Assembly: GCA_020427005.1 (NCBI GenBank)
Contig: JAGQOY010000010.1
Coordinates: 18,570 to 82,569, forward strand
Length of the DNA: 64,000 nt
Reading direction: 5' to 3'
DNA from: Planctomycetales bacterium
GTDB lineage: Bacteria > Planctomycetota > Planctomycetia > Pirellulales > Pirellulaceae
Positions within the stretch are counted from its first letter, which is position 1, and each line of letters starts with the position of its first letter. Shown in pieces: positions 19,647 to 28,960 of this stretch. The translations under genes and the position numbers were made by a program. The notes beneath the pieces are model-generated. The model did no database searches. It worked only from the letters and a program-made list of their open reading frames with translations, and was not told the DNA's origin.

Positions 19647-20960
19647 CTATTTTCCAACTTGCCAACCGACCGGTTGTGTCCATGCCTGTTGACGCTGATC
19701 TGCAAAGACCGGATCCACTGGAGGTTGGCTGCTGGTAACTACGGCCCGAACATACAGTTCCTTCCCGGTCAGCGTATAGCTAGCCGTCGTGCCGTCAACG
19801 GACGAAACGATTTGCCCAATGGTCTCGAGTGCCGGTGCATGGTTGGTCGGGGAACGCAAGGTGGCGATAAAGTCAATGTGGTAGGAAGCGTTTGGCTGGG
19901 GTGAAACTACGAGGCTCAAAGTTTTGCTAACTTCATCAAACGTCACCGATGATAACTCCACACCGCTAGAACAGTAAAAATCACCGGCTTTCATTGCACG
20001 AACGAGATGCTCAGGAGTCAGAAACATGGAACGCACCATGACCCATCCACGTCCTGGCCGTGAGCCGGGCTCACCATGATATTCGTGTGAATCGTCGGTG
20101 GCGACACCTAGAAGTGGTTCAGCATCAAGTTGGCCAAGTCGAATAGCATTAGCCAGATCCCACATGCGCTCGATGCCAGGTCGAGTTTCATCCCCCAAGT
20201 GATTGACTCCAGGGTGACCGTTATAGACTTCAAAGAATCTCTCTTGAATCACATGGGCCAGATCTTCTGCAGTAATTGCCCAGCCAAAGTTCGGGTGATT
20301 TAGGTGAGGGAGAATTTCTTGTCCTAACTCTTTTTCTTGTTCCAATACCAACCGCAGATTGTTCTGCATGGTTTCGCGCACCGTTTCACCGTGAATTGGG
20401 GTAATTAGTTGAGCGAGATTTGTAGCGTTCATGTGCACGGGCTTGCCCTCGGCCCGATCACTGATTTCTTCTCCCTGGAGCATGATAAACTTCCCAGCCT
20501 GCTCCACGAGTGCGCGAAACTCGTTCAGTGGCTTGAGTCGCACTGCGTAATCATCATCTGTTGGAGTTCCTCGCACTTCGACCCACGATGGACCAAATCG
20601 TTTCAAGTACTTTTCCATGGCAACCTTGCCAGCACGTTTCTCAATATCACTGACTTGCATCCAGCGCAAGCCCTGACTTAATGTATTGTGATCGGATAGC
20701 GCCAAAAAGTTATAACCATGGTCGACATACCATGAAGCAATCATCTCTGGAAAATCATCCCCGTCGCTCCACAGCGAATGCGTGTGGATATTCCCTTTCC
20801 ACCAGCGAGGTTGAATGTCTTTCGGCGGTTCTGATGTTTCATGTGATTCGGAGGTGCTGCGGCCTGATTCCTGTTCTTGCCCGCTCATGACAGAAGCGGT
20901 AACACCAATCAAGCAACAAAACGTTAGCAAACTACAAGCGTGAAAGGGTGTGCGCGGCAT
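19647..20960 (-). CDS. Secreted PHP-domain (CehA/McbA-type) metallohydrolase
   Basis: A 437-residue protein with a signal peptide (residues 1-27) and a PHP-type domain: KGNIHTHSLWSDGDDFPEM carries the HxH and Asp of the metal site, ALSDHNTLSQG the next, NHPNFGWAI and TDDSHEYHGEPGS the last. This is the CehA/McbA subfamily, known for phosphoesterase or carbamate-hydrolase activity. A C-terminal beta-sandwich-like part (about 330-430) follows. Start ATG 20960; the open frame continues upstream to 21020 but the earlier start gives no signal peptide. It lies 66 bases upstream of the PqqB-like gene on the same strand, so the two can share a transcript. Confidence 0.82.
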   Translation of the reverse strand: MPRTPFHACSLLTFCCLIGVTASVMSGQEQESGRSTSESHETSEPPKDIQPRWWKGNIHTHSLWSDGDDFPEMIASWYVDHGYNFLALSDHNTLSQGLRWMQVSDIEKRAGKVAMEKYLKRFGPSWVEVRGTPTDDDYAVRLKPLNEFRALVEQAGKFIMLQGEEISDRAEGKPVHMNATNLAQLITPIHGETVRETMQNNLRLVLEQEKELGQEILPHLNHPNFGWAITAEDLAHVIQERFFEVYNGHPGVNHLGDETRPGIERMWDLANAIRLGQLDAEPLLGVATDDSHEYHGEPGSRPGRGWVMVRSMFLTPEHLVRAMKAGDFYCSSGVELSSVTFDEVSKTLSLVVSPQPNASYHIDFIATLRSPTNHAPALETIGQIVSSVDGTTASYTLTGKELYVRAVVTSSQPPVDPVFADQRQQAWTQPVGWQVGK

Positions 20961-21020
20961 AGCACTCTCTCGGGTCAGGTGGGGATTTGGTAGGAAGGTG
21001 GAGTAGGGCACTCTACACAA

Positions 21021-21060
21021 TTCGAGTCATGACCTGATCGCCTAAGTTTCATGACTCGAA
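21021..21060. repeat. Perfect 12-base inverted repeat upstream of the PHP hydrolase gene
   Basis: TTCGAGTCATGA (21021-21032) and TCATGACTCGAA (21049-21060) are perfect inverted arms around a 16-base loop. It lies 61-100 bases before the PHP hydrolase start and 149 bases behind the stop of the symporter. No T-run follows, so operator or 5' leader structure is as likely as a terminator. Confidence 0.6.
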
Positions 21061-21208
21061 ACAGACATCTTACTCAACCACTGGCGCCCAAGTTTGTAGA
21101 GACACGAAAATAGCACGAAAAAACTCGTCTGTTTCTCTCGCGATAAGGTTAGCTCTCGCGAAAAACATAGCCATCTAACGTGATTCAGCACCCTTGGCTA
21201 AGCAAGCT

Positions 21209-23041
21209 TTAATCTGCATTCCGCTTTATCGTGGCGTTCAGATAGCGGCCCAATTCTTCTCGAACTCGCGGGAATAGCAACAAGAGCCCAAACATATTGG
21301 GAAAGACTAAAGCCAAAATCATGGCATCGGAAAACTTGATAACGGCTTCCAAGCTAGCTCCAGCACCCACAATAACAAACAAACAGAAGATAATTTTATA
21401 AGACAAGTCGGCGGCCGCGCTTCTTCCGAATAGAAATTTCCAGGATTGAAGGCCGTAGTAGCTCCATGAAATCATCGTCGAAAATGCAAACAAGATTATT
21501 GCTACGGTCAAAATATAGCGGAATCCTGGAAGTACACTATCAAAGGCGGCACTCGTTAGGTCCACGCCTCCATAGGTCTGACCAGCAATCTGTACGTTAC
21601 TGTCGTGAACGTTTCCATACTCGAATTTTCCGTCGAAATTAAATAACACGATAACCACAGCCGTCATCGTACAAATAACCACCGTATCGATAAAAGGCTC
21701 AAGCAACGCGACAATACCCTCAGAGGCTGGATACCGAGTTTTGACTGCCGAGTGGGCAATTGCTGCCGAACCAGCACCAGCTTCGTTGGAAAAAGCTGCC
21801 CGTTGAAAACCGGTCATGATGACGCCCAAAACGCCTCCGAGGCCTGCTGCAGGAGTAAACGCACCGTTGACAATTTCCATCAAGGCCGTACCAAGGTGCT
21901 GGATGTTGACGAGAATGATGATTAGTGCCGCCCCTACATAGAGAATCGCCATGAAGGGCACAATTTTCTCAGTCACACTTGCTATTCGCTTGATCCCACC
22001 GATGATCACTAGGCCAACAAGCACTGCCATGACCAATCCCACCAGGGCACCCGCCGAACCTCCCGATACATTGACAACACTGATGATTTGCTTGGCAGCT
22101 TGATTGGACTGGAAAGCATTGCCACCTCCAAAAGAAGCGCCTACACATAATATGGCAAAAATGACCGCCAAGACGCTACCTAGCGGTTTCATGCCCAATT
22201 CAGCTAACCCCTTTTTGAGATAGTACATTGGTCCCCCGTGAACCGTGCCGTCCACGTCTATGTCGCGGTATTTTACACCCAGTGTACATTCCACAAATTT
22301 TGTCGACATTCCAAGGAACCCACAGATAATCATCCAGAAAGTTGCTCCCGGTCCACCAGTTGCGATGGCTACAGCCACACCACCGATATTGCCAAGTCCC
22401 ACAGTTCCTGAAACCGCAGTTGCTAAAGCTTGAAAGTGAGAAACTTCGCCGGTCTGGCTTTCGTCCCGTATCGTATCAACCAAATCACCATCGACCTCGT
22501 TGACCTCCACATGCTTGATTTTGGAGTCGAACCGCTCGTCATGTTCCACAGAATCATATTTGCCGCTTACAACTTGAATTGCGAACGGAATCAGTCGCAC
22601 ATTGACAAAGCCAAATGCGAGGGTGAAGAACCCCGCGCCAAAAACTAGCAGCAAGAGAACGATGGCTGCCGACTTTCCACCACCCAGCGGAATTTTGGTC
22701 AATACCAGGGCTTCCCATTTATCCGCATAGGGTTTGAAGGCGGCGTCGATGCGCTTGTCCAATCCTATGTCGGCAACTGCAGTTTTATCGCTCACACTTT
22801 CTGTCGGAGTGCCATCCACGGAATCTGCGCTAGAGGCTTGTGCCACTACATCTGAATTCTGTCCTTCTTCCTGCCCCCTTGTGACGGAGCTGAACAATCC
22901 GCAGAGAACTAATACGGCAAGGAAACTCGCTCCCGTTAAGGGGAGTTTAGGGGCAATTGGGCTGACTAAACAACACGCATCACGTAGTATCACGAGTCGG
23001 TCCCTAAATGGCGAAGATGATGTGTAAAAATTGAATTGCAT
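21209..23041 (-). CDS. Sodium:alanine/glycine symporter (AGCS family)
   Basis: A 610-residue inner-membrane secondary transporter. The AGCS signature is clear: GTVGLGNIGGVAVAIATGGPG followed by FWMIICGFLGMSTKFVECTLG, GGPMYYLKKGL, and FSNEAGAGSAAIAHSAVKT. About ten transmembrane segments lie between residues 120 and 600. The first ~110 residues are extra: a signal-peptide-like segment (about 37-55, ending VTRGQ) and a Ser/Ala/Asp-rich linker, a feature often seen in planctomycete members. The ATG at 23041 is used. Transport of alanine or glycine with Na+ is known for the family; here it is inferred. Confidence 0.9.
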   Translation of the reverse strand: MQFNFYTSSSPFRDRLVILRDACCLVSPIAPKLPLTGASFLAVLVLCGLFSSVTRGQEEGQNSDVVAQASSADSVDGTPTESVSDKTAVADIGLDKRIDAAFKPYADKWEALVLTKIPLGGGKSAAIVLLLLVFGAGFFTLAFGFVNVRLIPFAIQVVSGKYDSVEHDERFDSKIKHVEVNEVDGDLVDTIRDESQTGEVSHFQALATAVSGTVGLGNIGGVAVAIATGGPGATFWMIICGFLGMSTKFVECTLGVKYRDIDVDGTVHGGPMYYLKKGLAELGMKPLGSVLAVIFAILCVGASFGGGNAFQSNQAAKQIISVVNVSGGSAGALVGLVMAVLVGLVIIGGIKRIASVTEKIVPFMAILYVGAALIIILVNIQHLGTALMEIVNGAFTPAAGLGGVLGVIMTGFQRAAFSNEAGAGSAAIAHSAVKTRYPASEGIVALLEPFIDTVVICTMTAVVIVLFNFDGKFEYGNVHDSNVQIAGQTYGGVDLTSAAFDSVLPGFRYILTVAIILFAFSTMISWSYYGLQSWKFLFGRSAAADLSYKIIFCLFVIVGAGASLEAVIKFSDAMILALVFPNMFGLLLLFPRVREELGRYLNATIKRNAD

Positions 23042-23220
23042 GGTGGTCTTTGTAGGGTCAAGGAGTGCGAAAGCATCGACCCAGCGTTTAACTTTAGCCC
23101 TCAGGCGGCAAACAGTTTACCATGCCATCAGTTGAGAGGAAACGCACTGCAACGGTGCGCTCATGAAGTACTGTAACGGTGCGCACGGAATTACTTGGCC
23201 AACTTACCCAGGCTTGGACG

Positions 23221-23375
23221 GGCTTGAGAGCGGAAAAGGAAAAGTCTTTTGGAAGATTCCTTTTTCACAGAGGGGTCGGCCAGTTGAAAAGGCCGGACAT
23301 AGGACCAGCAGATTGGTCTCGCACAGGCTTAACGGTATACACATCGTGAAATCCATGTTTTGAGGTTGGAGAATT
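23221..23375 (+). repeat. Dispersed ~150-bp repeat, copy 2
   Basis: Aligns in inverted orientation with 10443-10594: GATTCCTTTTTC, GAGGGG, TGAAAAGGC, GGACCAGCAG-like and ATCGTGAAATCCATGTTTTGA occur in the same order. Less perfect palindrome at its start than copy 1. Confidence 0.7.
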
Positions 23376-23380
23376 TAAGA

Positions 23381-23432
23381 CACTCCCCGACCGCACTTGC
23401 GGTCGACCCTTCCGAAAATTCGGGAGGGTAAG
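23381..23432. repeat. REP-like double hairpin, copy 2
   Basis: GACCGCA/TGCGGTC followed by CCCTTCCGAA/TTCGGGAGGG; inverse orientation of 10311-10362. It abuts the dispersed repeat just as it does near 10.3-10.6 kb. Confidence 0.75.
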
Positions 23433-23457
23433 TTGACTAATTTATGAACTTAATGGA

Positions 23458-23503
23458 GTGTTACCCATGTCCCCGAACATGTGTTAACTATGTCCCCGGT
23501 CTG
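23458..23503. repeat. Two tandem 22-23-base motifs resembling an insertion-sequence end
   Basis: GTGTTACCCATGTCCCCGAA and GTGTTAACTATGTCCCCGGT follow each other with a 23-base period. Such GTGTTAxCxATGTCCCC repeats occur at termini of some integrase-type insertion sequences (from memory of the families); no transposase accompanies them here, so this would be a solo end. Confidence 0.45.
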
Positions 23504-23514
23504 TACAATTGCAG

Positions 23515-23540
23515 TCGACCCTCCCGAAATAAGGGGAGGG
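23515..23540. repeat. REP-like single hairpin
   Basis: CGACCCTCCCGAAATAAGGGGAGGG: imperfect hairpin of the same family as the ones at 10.3, 10.6 and 23.4 kb. Confidence 0.5.
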
Positions 23541-23556
23541 ACTTAGTGCTTAGTAC

Positions 23557-23610
23557 GGGGCTGGGCACATTCCCTCGCTGACGCTTCGGGTTACTTTTTC
23601 AGCAGCCTGC
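23557..23610 (+). repeat. Dispersed 54-base repeat, copy 1
   Basis: GGGGCTGGGCACATTCCCTC... to ...TTTTTCAGCAGCCTGC is nearly identical to the reverse complement of 54777-54841, 31 kb away, apart from one T/C change and a short tandem duplication in the other copy. Confidence 0.8.
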
Positions 23611-23903
23611 AAGTACGAGTCGCACGGACTTATCGCGTGTGCTTGCAAGGAAATCATTGAGCAAATGTGCGAAAAAACGCTACTCTTATGTGAAGTTTGC
23701 TCTAAAAGCAGTCTGATGGCAATCATCGGGTTCAGCATTTCTGTCAGGCCACTATGAACCCCAGGGGAAACTCCATTGCGGAAACTGCACCTATCGCGGA
23801 AGTTTGGCCGGAATGCTAGAGCTCGATGTGCCCGCAAGAGTCAATTAGGAGTATTGCGTATCCTCTCCCAGCCAATCCCTATCGGGGCAATAATATTTCG
23901 CGT

Positions 23904-24371
23904 TCAGTCGGATAGCTTGATCCAGTCTTTGACTTGGTCGAGGTGACTTGACGCACGAGGCTGATGGTTAGCAGCTAGATGAGGCAACCAGAGCACCCGT
24001 TCAATTAGCTCCAGCAAACCGCTAGGATCTGTGGGATAGAGCATCGAGTAAACGCCTCCGTGCGCAGCCAATTCCTTCGACCAAGTAGCATCTAGCTGGG
24101 GCACTAGAAAAATGATAGGAGCATCGAAACTGCTTCGAGCGGTTCTCAGTTGCTGTGCAAGTTCACAGCCTGCGACCAATTTATCGATTGAAAGTACGAC
24201 AACATCCACGCTTACGGAATGAACCAATTCCAATGCCACCGACTGGGATCGAGCCATCAATGCACGATAGCCCGTCTGATCCAACATGGCTCCCATGGCG
24301 GTAAGCATCAGGGGATCCGGGTCGACTATCAACACACTCGGTCGAATTCGATCTTTTCGGATAATCGTCAT
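23904..24371 (-). CDS. Degenerate response-regulator receiver-domain protein
   Basis: A 155-residue stand-alone protein of the CheY-like fold. The first strand VLIVDPDP (acidic residues D17 and D19), helix LMLTAMGAMLDQTGY, and IIFLVPQLD follow the receiver pattern. In the third strand DVVVLSIDK the phosphoacceptor Asp is replaced by Ser (S61), and the conserved Lys of the last strand is not evident. It therefore probably cannot be phosphorylated in the usual way and may act as a pseudo-receiver or protein-binding module. No output domain and no histidine kinase nearby. Start ATG 24371. Function unknown. Confidence 0.75.
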   Translation of the reverse strand: MTIIRKDRIRPSVLIVDPDPLMLTAMGAMLDQTGYRALMARSQSVALELVHSVSVDVVVLSIDKLVAGCELAQQLRTARSSFDAPIIFLVPQLDATWSKELAAHGGVYSMLYPTDPSGLLELIERVLWLPHLAANHQPRASSHLDQVKDWIKLSD

Positions 24372-24692
24372 TGTCGTTCCTTACCGAATGCGTTGTCGAC
24401 TGCTTGGCAAAGTATGTTGCGGGTTGAGATTGGGGATGATCGGAATGTTGCAATATGGGCAGACAGGACGGTCTCAGTTTGGGTTGAACTTCGATTATCC
24501 TCAGCAAACACTAAGAGGTAAATCCTAGTCATGCTTTTGCCGTGTTGTCCGCACGTCCGGAAAGCCAAGCCACAACACAAGAATTGATCATGCGGAATCA
24601 GTTTGTACCATACTGCCCCACTTCGTAGAATGTTGGTTTCCATTTAACCGGTGCAACCATAGGATCTACTCGTTTACAAAGCTAGCAACACG
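24372..24692. other. Intergenic region between divergent genes
   Basis: About 320 bases between the receiver gene (minus) and the SH3 protein (plus). It should hold two promoters; I could not single out boxes with confidence. No gene supported. Confidence 0.4.
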
Positions 24693-25565
24693 ATGAAAAT
24701 GGGGATTTGTGGAAAAGCTTGGCCATATTGCGTCATCGCCGGCCTCTGCCTGTTGGGTGTTGCCCGTTCAGCTAGCGGGAAAACTCCTTTGCGACTGGAA
24801 CCAGAACAACAACTCCAACTGCTGACTGAGGCCCGAGAGTCTTTTCTCAGGGCACAGCAATTGGAGATAAAAGCCGATTCCACAGCCTTAGAGGAATATG
24901 GCAACAGCTCGCAGAAATACCGACAACTTGTGCAAAGTGGAATTCAAAACTGGCCCATTCTGCTCGATGCTGCCAAGGCTTGCCAGCACGCGCATGATTG
25001 GGCATGGGCTTGCGCTTTTTTTGAACATGTACTTCGGCAAGCACCGGATTGCCGCCCGGCCCGCATCGGACTTCTAGATGCAAGACGAGAACTGACGCTT
25101 GAAGATTCTAGCCAGCCAACTTGGTCTCAGGTTTCCTACGACTGGAATGCCAACCTACCTATGTGGATGCGGTGTTGGGCTTTTCTTGGATTATGGAACG
25201 TAGGCTGGCTGCTCGTCCTAAGCCGATTCATCGGCATATGGAATACTCCTCGTATTGTTCTAATCGGGATGGGGTTATTGTTGCTTATCCCGACAGCAAG
25301 CATTGCTTACCAATATGCTGGTGCTGCGAATCACCCTGGAGTTGTTAGCACGGACGATGTCATGTTACGCTCGGGGCCCAGCGAGACGGCGGAAACGGTG
25401 GGGCAAACCATGGCTGGTGAATCCTATGAAATAGTGGAGCACCGATTGGGATGGTTAGCGTTACGCGTAAAGGACAGAGTTGCCTGGGTCTCTGATGATT
25501 CCGTTTATTACGTGCCCGCAACAATTTGGCCGTGGTCATACCTACACTATCGAGGTTCAGGGTAG
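24693..25565 (+). CDS. Membrane protein with TPR-like region and C-terminal bacterial SH3 domain (BatE-like)
   Basis: A 290-residue protein. It has a signal peptide (about residues 10-30), a helical TPR-like stretch (about 40-145: YRQLVQSGIQNWPILLDAAKA, AWACAFFEHVLRQAPDCRPAR), two transmembrane segments (about 162-181 and 187-208) and a C-terminal SH3b domain (about 220-280: VMLRSGPSETAETVGQ, GESYEIVEHRLGWLALRV, VAWVSDDSVYYV). The TPR plus TM plus SH3 order is that of BatE-type proteins of aerotolerance-like operons, though no Bat or MoxR gene is adjacent. The last 9 bases overlap the convergent M20D gene. Role unknown. Confidence 0.72.
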   Translation: MKMGICGKAWPYCVIAGLCLLGVARSASGKTPLRLEPEQQLQLLTEARESFLRAQQLEIKADSTALEEYGNSSQKYRQLVQSGIQNWPILLDAAKACQHAHDWAWACAFFEHVLRQAPDCRPARIGLLDARRELTLEDSSQPTWSQVSYDWNANLPMWMRCWAFLGLWNVGWLLVLSRFIGIWNTPRIVLIGMGLLLLIPTASIAYQYAGAANHPGVVSTDDVMLRSGPSETAETVGQTMAGESYEIVEHRLGWLALRVKDRVAWVSDDSVYYVPATIWPWSYLHYRGSG

Positions 25566-26792
25566 ACTCTGGGTGGCCAGATGAATCGCTGCGCGTGTCA
25601 TGCATCGAACGCCGATAGAGATACAGCGTTCATCTACATCAAAAACCGGGGAATGCAAGTGTGGCCATGGAATCGAGTGCGCACAACCTAGGCGAATTTG
25701 AGCTCCCGAGCATTGGGTTAGATACTCTCCAAAATCCTCTCCGCCCATGCTTGGCATGTCGAGCCTCACCACACCGGGTTCGCCAACGACTTCTCGAGCT
25801 GCCAATTCCCAAGCCTCTGTCTCCGTTTGCGAATTGATAACCGAGCCCAATGATTGCCGAATTTGCATGGCGATTTTATTTTGGGTGAGTGCACCAATAT
25901 GGTGACAAATGGCCTGCATACGTTCGATAAGTAGGACTCGAGTCGTAGGGTCGGTCGTGCGGAGGGTACCGATAATATTTACTTCATCGGGAATCACATT
26001 GGGAGCATGACCGCCGTGAATTTCACCAACACTGAACACCGATGGCTCCCGTACGTCTATGCTGCGCGGCAAAGACTGGTGTAAGGTCGAGATTAATTGT
26101 GTGGCAGCTAAAATTGCATCGGTGGTTGTGTGCGGTCTAGCTGTATGACCTCCCGTCCCGACGATTTGCAGATGGATTTCATCGACCGCGGCTGTTAGCA
26201 CACCATAACGAATACCAATTTGACCAGCCAGTAGGTTTGGTTCAACGTGCAACCCTAGGATAGACTGAACTCCAGCCACAAACCCATCCTCGATCATCCA
26301 CTGGGCACCATCGCCTGTCTCTTCAGCCGGTTGGAACAAAAACCTGAAATGAGCTGGAATGCTCAAATGTCCTGAGCGGACCAGAAAACCGATGGTCTCA
26401 ATAACACCTAGAAGAACCGTAGTGTGAACATCGTGGCCGCATGCATGTGCCAAACCCAAGTGACTGGAGGCGTAGTCGACCAGCTTTCGATCCGTCATCC
26501 GCAAGGCATCGATGTCGGCACGCAAGGCGACCAGTGGCAAGTCGTCGGACGGGACGCCGCTTTGAAGGTCCGCGATCAAGCCAATCTCGCGCGGCGATAC
26601 GATCGGCTGATGTCCCAGATTTTTCAAGTGAGAGGCAATGAATTTGGTAGTTTCAAATTCCTCTCCGCTAGGCTCAGGGCGTCGATGGCGCTGACGTCGC
26701 AGCTCAATCCAACGCTGATTAGATTCCTCAACAAAACGGTCTATCTGTAGGCCTAAATGCGGTTTGGCTGCCGCTGTACTGGGTGTCATCAC
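25557..26792 (-). CDS. M20D-family amidohydrolase (N-acyl amino acid hydrolase/aminoacylase type)
   Basis: A 411-residue cytoplasmic metal-dependent amidohydrolase. Family features: RRQRHRRPEPSGEE at the start, ACGHDVHTTVLLG, FQPAEETGDGAQWMIEDG with the catalytic Glu pair, LGLHVEP, GTGGHTARPHTTTDAI of the lid domain and MGGEDFGEYL at the end. Such enzymes remove acyl groups from amino acids or act on indole-3-acetyl- or hippuryl-type conjugates. It is convergent with the SH3 protein, sharing nine bases. Substrate not deducible. The next gene downstream in direction is none; upstream lies the YugP-like peptidase at 26884 on the same strand, 91 bases away, possibly cotranscribed. Confidence 0.9.
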   Translation of the reverse strand: MMTPSTAAAKPHLGLQIDRFVEESNQRWIELRRQRHRRPEPSGEEFETTKFIASHLKNLGHQPIVSPREIGLIADLQSGVPSDDLPLVALRADIDALRMTDRKLVDYASSHLGLAHACGHDVHTTVLLGVIETIGFLVRSGHLSIPAHFRFLFQPAEETGDGAQWMIEDGFVAGVQSILGLHVEPNLLAGQIGIRYGVLTAAVDEIHLQIVGTGGHTARPHTTTDAILAATQLISTLHQSLPRSIDVREPSVFSVGEIHGGHAPNVIPDEVNIIGTLRTTDPTTRVLLIERMQAICHHIGALTQNKIAMQIRQSLGSVINSQTETEAWELAAREVVGEPGVVRLDMPSMGGEDFGEYLTQCSGAQIRLGCAHSIPWPHLHSPVFDVDERCISIGVRCMTRAAIHLATQSLP

Positions 26793-26883
26793 AAAGTGCT
26801 TTGGGTCAACGGTATTTGAGTTGAATGTCCATTTCTCGCATTCAAGATCTCGATACGCAAGCTAGGGCCAGCAGTTCACAACT

Positions 26884-27591
26884 CTATTGGTCACGTGAGG
26901 CTTGAAGGAATCTGAACAGATAATAAGCCAGTGTCAACACGGCCTGCAATGTGGCTGCGACATAAGTCAGAGCCGCCGCGTTAAGGACTTTACTCACGTA
27001 GTGTATCTCGGCTCCAGAAACAATGCCAAGGTTGACAAGTTCCTGCTTGGCACGCGAACTGGCATCGAATTCGACTGGCAAGTTGATTAGTTGAAAAAAA
27101 ACGGTTGCACCAAATGTAACAATTCCTGCTAACAACACCCATTTGCCGAGAGGTGCAGCTGCCGAAAATGCCATGGCTCCGCCAAACATTAACATGATTG
27201 TGCCCAAACCACTTCCCAGATTGGCTGCCGGTACGGCAAGATTCCGAATTATGAGAGGTGCATAACTCCTCGCATCTTGGAGAGCATGTCCGGCTTCGTG
27301 GGCAGCAATGCCAACGGCCGCCATAGAGTAACTACTGTAAACGCCTTCACTAAGACGCAGAACTTTGGATTGTGGATCGTAATGATCACTCAGATGTCCT
27401 GGCACTGGCTCAATCTGAATGCTGCGCAAACCGTTAGCATCTAGAATGCGGCGAGCTGCCTCAAATCCGCTCATTCCAGCCCGCATGCGGCTCATTTTTT
27501 CATAGGCTGACTTGACCATGCCTTGTGCGATCAAGGCCAGTAGGATCGCGGGCGCAACAAACAACATCAGTCCTAAATCATAAGGGAACAT
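26884..27591 (-). CDS. YugP-like membrane zinc metallopeptidase
   Basis: A 235-residue membrane protein of the neutral zinc metallopeptidase type (PF04298, B. subtilis YugP family). It opens with a transmembrane helix (about 6-25), has the zinc motif AAHEAGHALQDARSYAP (HExxH at about 97-101), three more hydrophobic segments (about 125-165, 205-228) and the family stretch LINLPVEFDASSRAKQEL. Physiological substrate unknown; these are thought to be membrane-bound proteases. Start ATG 27591. It may be read together with the downstream M20D gene. Confidence 0.9.
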   Translation of the reverse strand: MFPYDLGLMLFVAPAILLALIAQGMVKSAYEKMSRMRAGMSGFEAARRILDANGLRSIQIEPVPGHLSDHYDPQSKVLRLSEGVYSSYSMAAVGIAAHEAGHALQDARSYAPLIIRNLAVPAANLGSGLGTIMLMFGGAMAFSAAAPLGKWVLLAGIVTFGATVFFQLINLPVEFDASSRAKQELVNLGIVSGAEIHYVSKVLNAAALTYVAATLQAVLTLAYYLFRFLQASRDQ

Positions 27592-28868
27592 ATCGTCCTT
27601 TCATTACTTCTTATGGGGGATGCTCTGCCAGCTTTGCGTTCTTAGTGCGCTCGGTAATTCCCTGCATACCCTGGGCCAAATATGAAGAAATCGAAGGATT
27701 GAATCCGGAGTAGTCCCAAGGTCGAAAGTCATTTCAAAGTCACTGGATTAATGGTGGACAAGCACTCATCACCAATACAAACGAATATTCTGATTCAATC
27801 AATTATTGGACTCCGCTATCTCGATAAATCAAGCGATGCACGCACACCGAATCTTCTTGGGATTTCCACGTTCCTTTTCGGAATCGTCTTTCTAAATCTC
27901 CCACTAAGACATTAATAGTTCAATAAGATTGTGCTGTCGAACAAAATGGACACGTCGAGACTCTGATTCATCAATTGTTCGGGAAATCCTGGCTTTCCCG
28001 CGTTGATCCAATTCATAAAGACTCTCACCGCGCTCAAGTATTTTCCTTAAAGGGGGCGGAAGGCAGAGTTGCCCTGGCTTTCCATTTCAATTGGATGGTC
28101 CGAATGCCACTTGATGAATCTATCTTCCATCCCATGTCTACCGCTCTCTTTCCACTCCATGATCCCAATACTAATTTCAGTGGTGTTATGCGCAAGTGGT
28201 ACGTTGAATTCTTGCAGATACCAATAGTAGTCAAACACCCCCTGTGGAACCGACGTACAATCGGGGAACCCTCGCAGTCCTTTCACTACTCCGAAAGAGA
28301 CTTTGCTTCCAAGACCTTGTTTTCATTGCAGTCTAGACAATGAATCATTGGATCTACTTCAGAGAAGTACGACGCGTAAAAGTCCACTGGGTCCAATGAG
28401 AGACGTTATCCATCGCGGAACCTACAACTAGCTTTTTCCCCGTTTACAAATAGCCTTCAACCCCTGAATTGAGCCGTAGCCTCAGGACCATGGTCATTTG
28501 CTGGTTGCCATCAAGACAAAGAATGGAATTGTCATGAAGTACCCGCCTCGCCAATATGCTGAAAAGCTGTCCGAGGTACAACCGATAGGAGTCCATCCTA
28601 AAGACGCTTCGAAATCATCAAACACTGACTTTTCGATTCCACGAAATGGAAAGCAGTAAGCATATTGTTTTACGAGGGATAATGGACTGTCAACTTAACT
28701 CATGTGCCGAAATCGCTCCGCTTCTGGTGTAACCTATATTATGAGAGCTTGATTCTAGGGAATCTTCTAGAAAACTCCCGATTCCCTTAACATCCGTGGT
28801 AGTTTAATCTCAGAACTCCTGGCAATCGAATGCCGCATTCTCGAAAAAAAGTTATCTATTAGGCCCGC
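27592..28868. other. Large gene-poor region
   Basis: About 1.3 kb without a convincing gene. Candidate fragments: 27975-28343 plus (122 codons, no recognised motif, overlapped by two minus frames over 28034-28286) and a short plus frame 28480-28659 that reads GHLLVAIKTKNGIVMKYPPR and looks protein-like but has no good start. Probably decayed genes. No RNA family or repeat recognised. Confidence 0.4.
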
Positions 28869-28960
28869 ATGACTACAGCAGAACGTTTCAAGTCCCCACT
28901 CCCACGCCAACAAAGGAACCAGGACGAAGAGTTCGCTGGTGGCTGATTATTAAGGTTTTT

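Larger units (their letters stand above)
23042..23903. other. Repeat-rich intergenic region
   Basis: No gene is supported. The stretch 23221-23610 is a nest of four kinds of repeat, listed separately; the remainder (23611-23903) shows no motif. Confidence 0.55.

Noticed and set aside
27975..28343. Open frame of 122 codons in the large gap
   Set aside because: Low-complexity composition and no motif; opposing frames overlap it; possibly a decayed gene but not supportable.
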